Assembly (NCBI RefSeq): GCF_019448255.1
Contig: NZ_CP080410.1
Coordinates: 1,116,001 to 1,180,000 of the forward strand
Direction: 5' to 3'
Source: Qipengyuania flava
GTDB taxonomy: Bacteria > Pseudomonadota > Alphaproteobacteria > Sphingomonadales > Sphingomonadaceae
DNA length: 64,000 bases
Below are positions 61,340 through 64,000 of this stretch, in pieces (within the stretch, counting starts at the first letter, position 1; each line of letters begins with the position of its first letter). The notes under the pieces are model-generated. The model was not told the origin of the DNA and did no database searches. It was given only the letters and a program-made list of their open reading frames with translations. The position numbers were made by a program, and so were the translations under genes.

Positions 61340-62215
61340 CTAGCGTTCGGAAGCCGGGTTTCGTTCCGCAATAGCCGGGCGCAGCGTCGACCACGAACGC
61401 CCGTCGCGCAGGCTTGTCCACCAGCTCACCGGGTTGAGCGTCGTCGTCCCGTCGAGCGAGAAGGTGATGAATTCTGCGCGGCCGCCGATGTTCTCGAGCG
61501 GGACCGGACCCATCAGGCCGCTGGGGTCATCGGCGCGGCTGTCGGAGGAATGGTCGCGGTTGTCGCCCATCACGAAAACCTCGTTCTCGCCCACGATCGT
61601 CTCGGGGTAGTCGTCGAACTCCTGGTTCATGTGGTCGATGACCAGGTAGGTTGCGCCGTTCGGCAGCGTTTCGCGCAGCACGGGCACACGGCAGACGCGC
61701 TGGCCGTTCTCGGTTGCGCGGAAATCGTCCCCGCCAAAGCCGTCACATCGCGAATTGGCGTCCAGCGGCAGGTCGAGGGCCGGCTCGACCTTCTGTTCGA
61801 TCGGCACGCCGTTCAGGATAATCTGCCCGCGCTGCACCGCGATACGGTCGCCGGGAAGGGCGACGACGCGCTTGATGTAATCCTCGTCGCGAAGCGGGTG
61901 AACCGGGATCACGATGTCGCCGTATTCCGGCGTGCTGCCCGCCAGGCGCCAGTCATCGCGCGGGGCGAGGTGGAAGCTGACCGAGCTCCAGTTCCAGCCA
62001 TAGGGATATTTGCTCACCACCAGCCGGTCGCCGACCAAGAGGTTGGGAAGCATCGATTCCGAAGGAATGTAGAACGGCTTGGCGATGAAGCTGTGAAAGG
62101 CGAAGACCGCCAGCAGCATCAAGGCCAGACCGCGGATTTCCGCGATCCAGTCGACCTTGTCGTCGGAGGATTTGGTGTCGGACTTGTCGTTCACTGCCGG
62201 TGCGCCGGTGGTCAC
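61340..62215 (-). CDS. lepB: Signal peptidase I
   Basis: A 291-residue inner-membrane serine protease. One membrane helix is [16 protein letters not shown]. The catalytic Ser is in [18 protein letters not shown] and the Lys in [16 protein letters not shown], and [11 protein letters not shown] is the box E region. The GTG start at 62215 overlaps the acpS stop (GTGA) and is preferred to a longer frame. Only a single helix is apparent, unlike the two of E. coli. Downstream the familiar rnc-era are not present; an AI-2E gene follows. Confidence 0.95.
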   Translation of the reverse strand: MTTGAPAVNDKSDTKSSDDKVDWIAEIRGLALMLLAVFAFHSFIAKPFYIPSESMLPNLLVGDRLVVSKYPYGWNWSSVSFHLAPRDDWRLAGSTPEYGDIVIPVHPLRDEDYIKRVVALPGDRIAVQRGQIILNGVPIEQKVEPALDLPLDANSRCDGFGGDDFRATENGQRVCRVPVLRETLPNGATYLVIDHMNQEFDDYPETIVGENEVFVMGDNRDHSSDSRADDPSGLMGPVPLENIGGRAEFITFSLDGTTTLNPVSWWTSLRDGRSWSTLRPAIAERNPASER

Positions 62216-62613
62216 TTTGGTAGGGCCTCGATGATGACGTAGGCCTGCGCCCATGGGTGATCGTCGGTGAGGGTGAGATGAATGCGCGTCTCATGGCCGT
62301 GCGGCACCATTTCCGCAAGCCGGATTGCAGCGCCGCCCGTCAGCGCCAGCGTCGGCGCGCCCGATTTCGCGTTCACGACGCCGATGTCCTTCATGAAGAC
62401 CCCCCGCCGGAAGCCGGTGCCGACTGCCTTGGAGAACGCTTCCTTGGCGGCAAAGCGCTTGGCGTAGGTGCCCGCGATGGTGAAGGGGCGGCGGCGCGCC
62501 TTGGCTTGCTCGATTTCGGTGAAGACGCGCTGTTCGAAGCGCTCGCCGAAGCGGTCGAGCGAGTTCTGGATGCGCTCGATGTTGCAGAGGTCGGAGCCGA
62601 GGCCGATAATCAT
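62212..62613 (-). CDS. acpS: Holo-[acyl-carrier-protein] synthase
   Basis: A 133-residue phosphopantetheinyl transferase that activates ACP. The Mg2+-binding [13 protein letters not shown] opens the protein and [14 protein letters not shown] is the second motif. The order pdxJ-acpS-lepB is a familiar alphaproteobacterial cluster. Its ATG overlaps the pdxJ stop (ATGA) and its stop overlaps the lepB start. Confidence 0.96.
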   Translation of the reverse strand: MIIGLGSDLCNIERIQNSLDRFGERFEQRVFTEIEQAKARRRPFTIAGTYAKRFAAKEAFSKAVGTGFRRGVFMKDIGVVNAKSGAPTLALTGGAAIRLAEMVPHGHETRIHLTLTDDHPWAQAYVIIEALPK

Positions 62614-63380
62614 GCTGTCTGGCCTCCCCTGGCCTCATCCATCAGGTGGCGCATCCGGCGCACGGCGGCTTCAAGACCGACGAACACCGCTTCTCCCACG
62701 AGGTAGTGGCCGATGTTGAGTTCGGCGAGTTCGGGGATGGCGGCGATGGGCTTCACGTTCTCGTAGGTGAGACCGTGGCCGGCGTGAGGTTCGATCCCCA
62801 TCTCGCGGGCGAGCCTCGACATGGCGGCAATGCGTTCGAGTTCCTTCGCCTCGCGCTCGGCATCGCCATCCAGCCCGGCGTGGGCGTATTCGCCGGTGTG
62901 GAATTCGACCACCGGCGCGCGCAGGCGCTGTGCTGCTTCGAGCTGGCGCTCGCTCGCCTCGATGAAGAGCGAGACACGGATGCCTTCGTCCGCGAGGCGT
63001 CCGACAATGGGGGCGAGCTGGTTATGGAGCCCTGCCGCGTCGAGGCCGCCTTCGGTCGTGCGCTCCTCGCGCTTCTCGGGCACAATGCAGGCCGCGTGCG
63101 GTTTATGAGACAGCGCGATCTGGAGCATTTCCTCCGTCGCCGCCATTTCGAGGTTGAGCGGCAGGTCGGTGGCCGACTGGATGCGCTTCAAGTCCGCGTC
63201 GCGAATGTGCCGGCGGTCTTCGCGAAGGTGCGCCGTGATTCCGTCGCCGCCCACGGCCGCAACGATCTCAGCTGCGCGAACGGGATCGGGATGGTCGCCG
63301 CCGCGCGCGTTGCGGATGGTGGCGACGTGGTCGATGTTCACGCCGAGGCGCAGGGGGGTGGAGAGGGGATCGAGGCTCAT
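62610..63380 (-). CDS. pdxJ: Pyridoxine 5'-phosphate synthase
   Basis: A 256-residue TIM-barrel enzyme that joins aminoacetone phosphate and deoxyxylulose phosphate to form vitamin B6 phosphate. [26 protein letters not shown] at the N-terminus, [29 protein letters not shown], and [17 protein letters not shown] are all family stretches. Its start overlaps the stop of the upstream serine hydrolase (ATGA) and its own stop overlaps acpS. Confidence 0.97.
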   Translation of the reverse strand: MSLDPLSTPLRLGVNIDHVATIRNARGGDHPDPVRAAEIVAAVGGDGITAHLREDRRHIRDADLKRIQSATDLPLNLEMAATEEMLQIALSHKPHAACIVPEKREERTTEGGLDAAGLHNQLAPIVGRLADEGIRVSLFIEASERQLEAAQRLRAPVVEFHTGEYAHAGLDGDAEREAKELERIAAMSRLAREMGIEPHAGHGLTYENVKPIAAIPELAELNIGHYLVGEAVFVGLEAAVRRMRHLMDEARGGQTA

Positions 63381-64000
63381 GGGACCCCTTTTTGACAGAC
63401 GACCGCCGAAAGCAAGTCGTGTGAAAAGCCGCTACCCATCCAGATCTCTCCGAAATCGAACGGTGCGCGCTGCGAGAAGGCGGCTACGGAGACGTTCTGG
63501 TCGGGCAGGATGAAATTGCGAACCTGCACCGCGCCGACCGCGCCGCGCCGTTCGACTATGCGCACCGGCGCGTCGCATCCGGCCAGCGGCGCCTCGAAGA
63601 CCCATTGGCCAAGCGCCATATAGCCAAGCGCCGGATCGCCGGTCCACATTTCGGCCAGCGCCTCTTCGCCCAGAAGCTTGCCGGTCAGCAGCGCGTTGTT
63701 GATCGCGACCAGCTCGAAGATCCCGCCATAAAGGCCTGCCGAGGCCTGATAATAAGCGAGGTCTCGCTCCGCTTCCCGCTCATCACCTTGGAAACCCCAG
63801 CGGGTGTAAGGCTCGCCCGGATAGGCGCCGTAGTCCTCCAGTTCGAGCGGCTCGGCGATATTGCGCTTGAACAAGGCATCCCAGCTCTCGCCCGTGACCG
63901 CTTCGAGAACCGCGCCAAGGACCATGTAGTCGCAATTGTTGTAGGTCCACTCGCCGCCCGGTTCCCCTGTTACGGGGCCGGCACAAAAGCCGGTGACCGG
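63377..64000 (-). CDS. Beta-lactamase-like serine hydrolase, 3' part (5' end outside window)
   Basis: The last 207 residues of a class C beta-lactamase/D-Ala-D-Ala carboxypeptidase-type hydrolase; the 5' end lies beyond position 64000. The visible part includes [30 protein letters not shown], where YNN is the Y-x-N catalytic triplet. [20 protein letters not shown] and a C-terminal [19 protein letters not shown] follow. The SxxK serine is upstream and not visible. Its stop overlaps the pdxJ ATG as ATGA, so it is translationally coupled to pdxJ. Natural target unknown. Confidence 0.8.
   Translation of the reverse strand, partial: PVTGFCAGPVTGEPGGEWTYNNCDYMVLGAVLEAVTGESWDALFKRNIAEPLELEDYGAYPGEPYTRWGFQGDEREAERDLAYYQASAGLYGGIFELVAINNALLTGKLLGEEALAEMWTGDPALGYMALGQWVFEAPLAGCDAPVRIVERRGAVGAVQVRNFILPDQNVSVAAFSQRAPFDFGEIWMGSGFSHDLLSAVVCQKGVP

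Noticed and set aside
1..64000. CRISPR arrays, insertion sequences, prophage or integrative element
   Set aside because: No repeat-spacer pattern, transposase, integrase or phage structural gene was seen, and no tRNA-associated direct repeat was found beside tRNA-Phe.

Overview
The window comes from a high-GC alphaproteobacterium, most likely Sphingomonadales (Erythrobacter / Qipengyuania type). This rests on the coding GC bias, several TonB-dependent receptors, the infA-maf-RNase G-yacG set, a K+-independent H+-pyrophosphatase, a bolA / J-domain / cobS neighbourhood and an SDR-pirin cluster. These are lineage impressions from gene content; no database was searched. Coding density is very high. 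No stretch over about 300 bases lacks a gene; the longest gaps (about 210-290 bp: 2294-2551, 7746-8031, 17322-17547, 25453-25727) are divergent or upstream promoter regions. I see no insertion sequence, prophage, CRISPR array or integrase. Many gene pairs overlap by 1-13 nt (ATGA, TGATG, TAATG, GTGA), so much of the window is translationally coupled operons.

Layout. 1-4400: an entericidin-like lipoprotein, two very small ORFs, an isolated CpaF/TadA ATPase and glmS. 4400-7750: a PAS-GGDEF-EAL protein, then purQ and purS. 8000-13200: a TonB receptor converging on a periplasmic M16 peptidase, lying between purS and purC. 13300-17330: purC, an orphan HprK-like kinase, and infA-maf-RNase E/G-yacG followed by tRNA-Phe. 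17500-23990: a second TonB receptor with a Gly/Arg- and Cys-containing insertion, a lipid pair (WS/DGAT acyltransferase plus alpha/beta hydrolase) and a BaiN-type flavoprotein. 24000-30820: animal-type haem peroxidase, APC permease, CPBP protease, UvrC and a tandem universal stress protein behind an exact FNR/FixK box. 30820-33760: DbpA-type DEAD-box helicase and TesB. 33775-37882: a coupled four-gene cassette of GNAT, JmjC-like oxygenase, GNAT and membrane protein. 38000-43670: hppA, then hisG-hisD-nusB-thiL, where thiL probably starts at CTG. 43700-48160: a DUF2332 protein and bolA, SRPBCC-like, pirin, SDR and epoxide-hydrolase-like genes. 48200-53060: J-domain protein, a minus-strand block (DUF2236, DUF1428, GST, VOC), cobS and a TonB-C-domain protein. 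53100-56190: a class A penicillin-binding protein and two PaaI-type thioesterases. 56300-58340: a 49-residue peptide gene with a HEAT-like protein and a putative metal enzyme. 58330-64000: small membrane protein, ruvX, DUF3089 lipase, AI-2E family protein, lepB, acpS, pdxJ and the end of a beta-lactamase-like serine hydrolase, all on the minus strand.

Most genes are housekeeping: amino sugar, purine, histidine, thiamine and pyridoxal synthesis, translation, repair and the cell envelope. The two candidates for something undescribed are the peptide / HEAT / HDH-motif operon at 56322-58341, which has the layout of a peptide-modification locus, and the GNAT / JmjC / GNAT / membrane cassette at 33775-37882.
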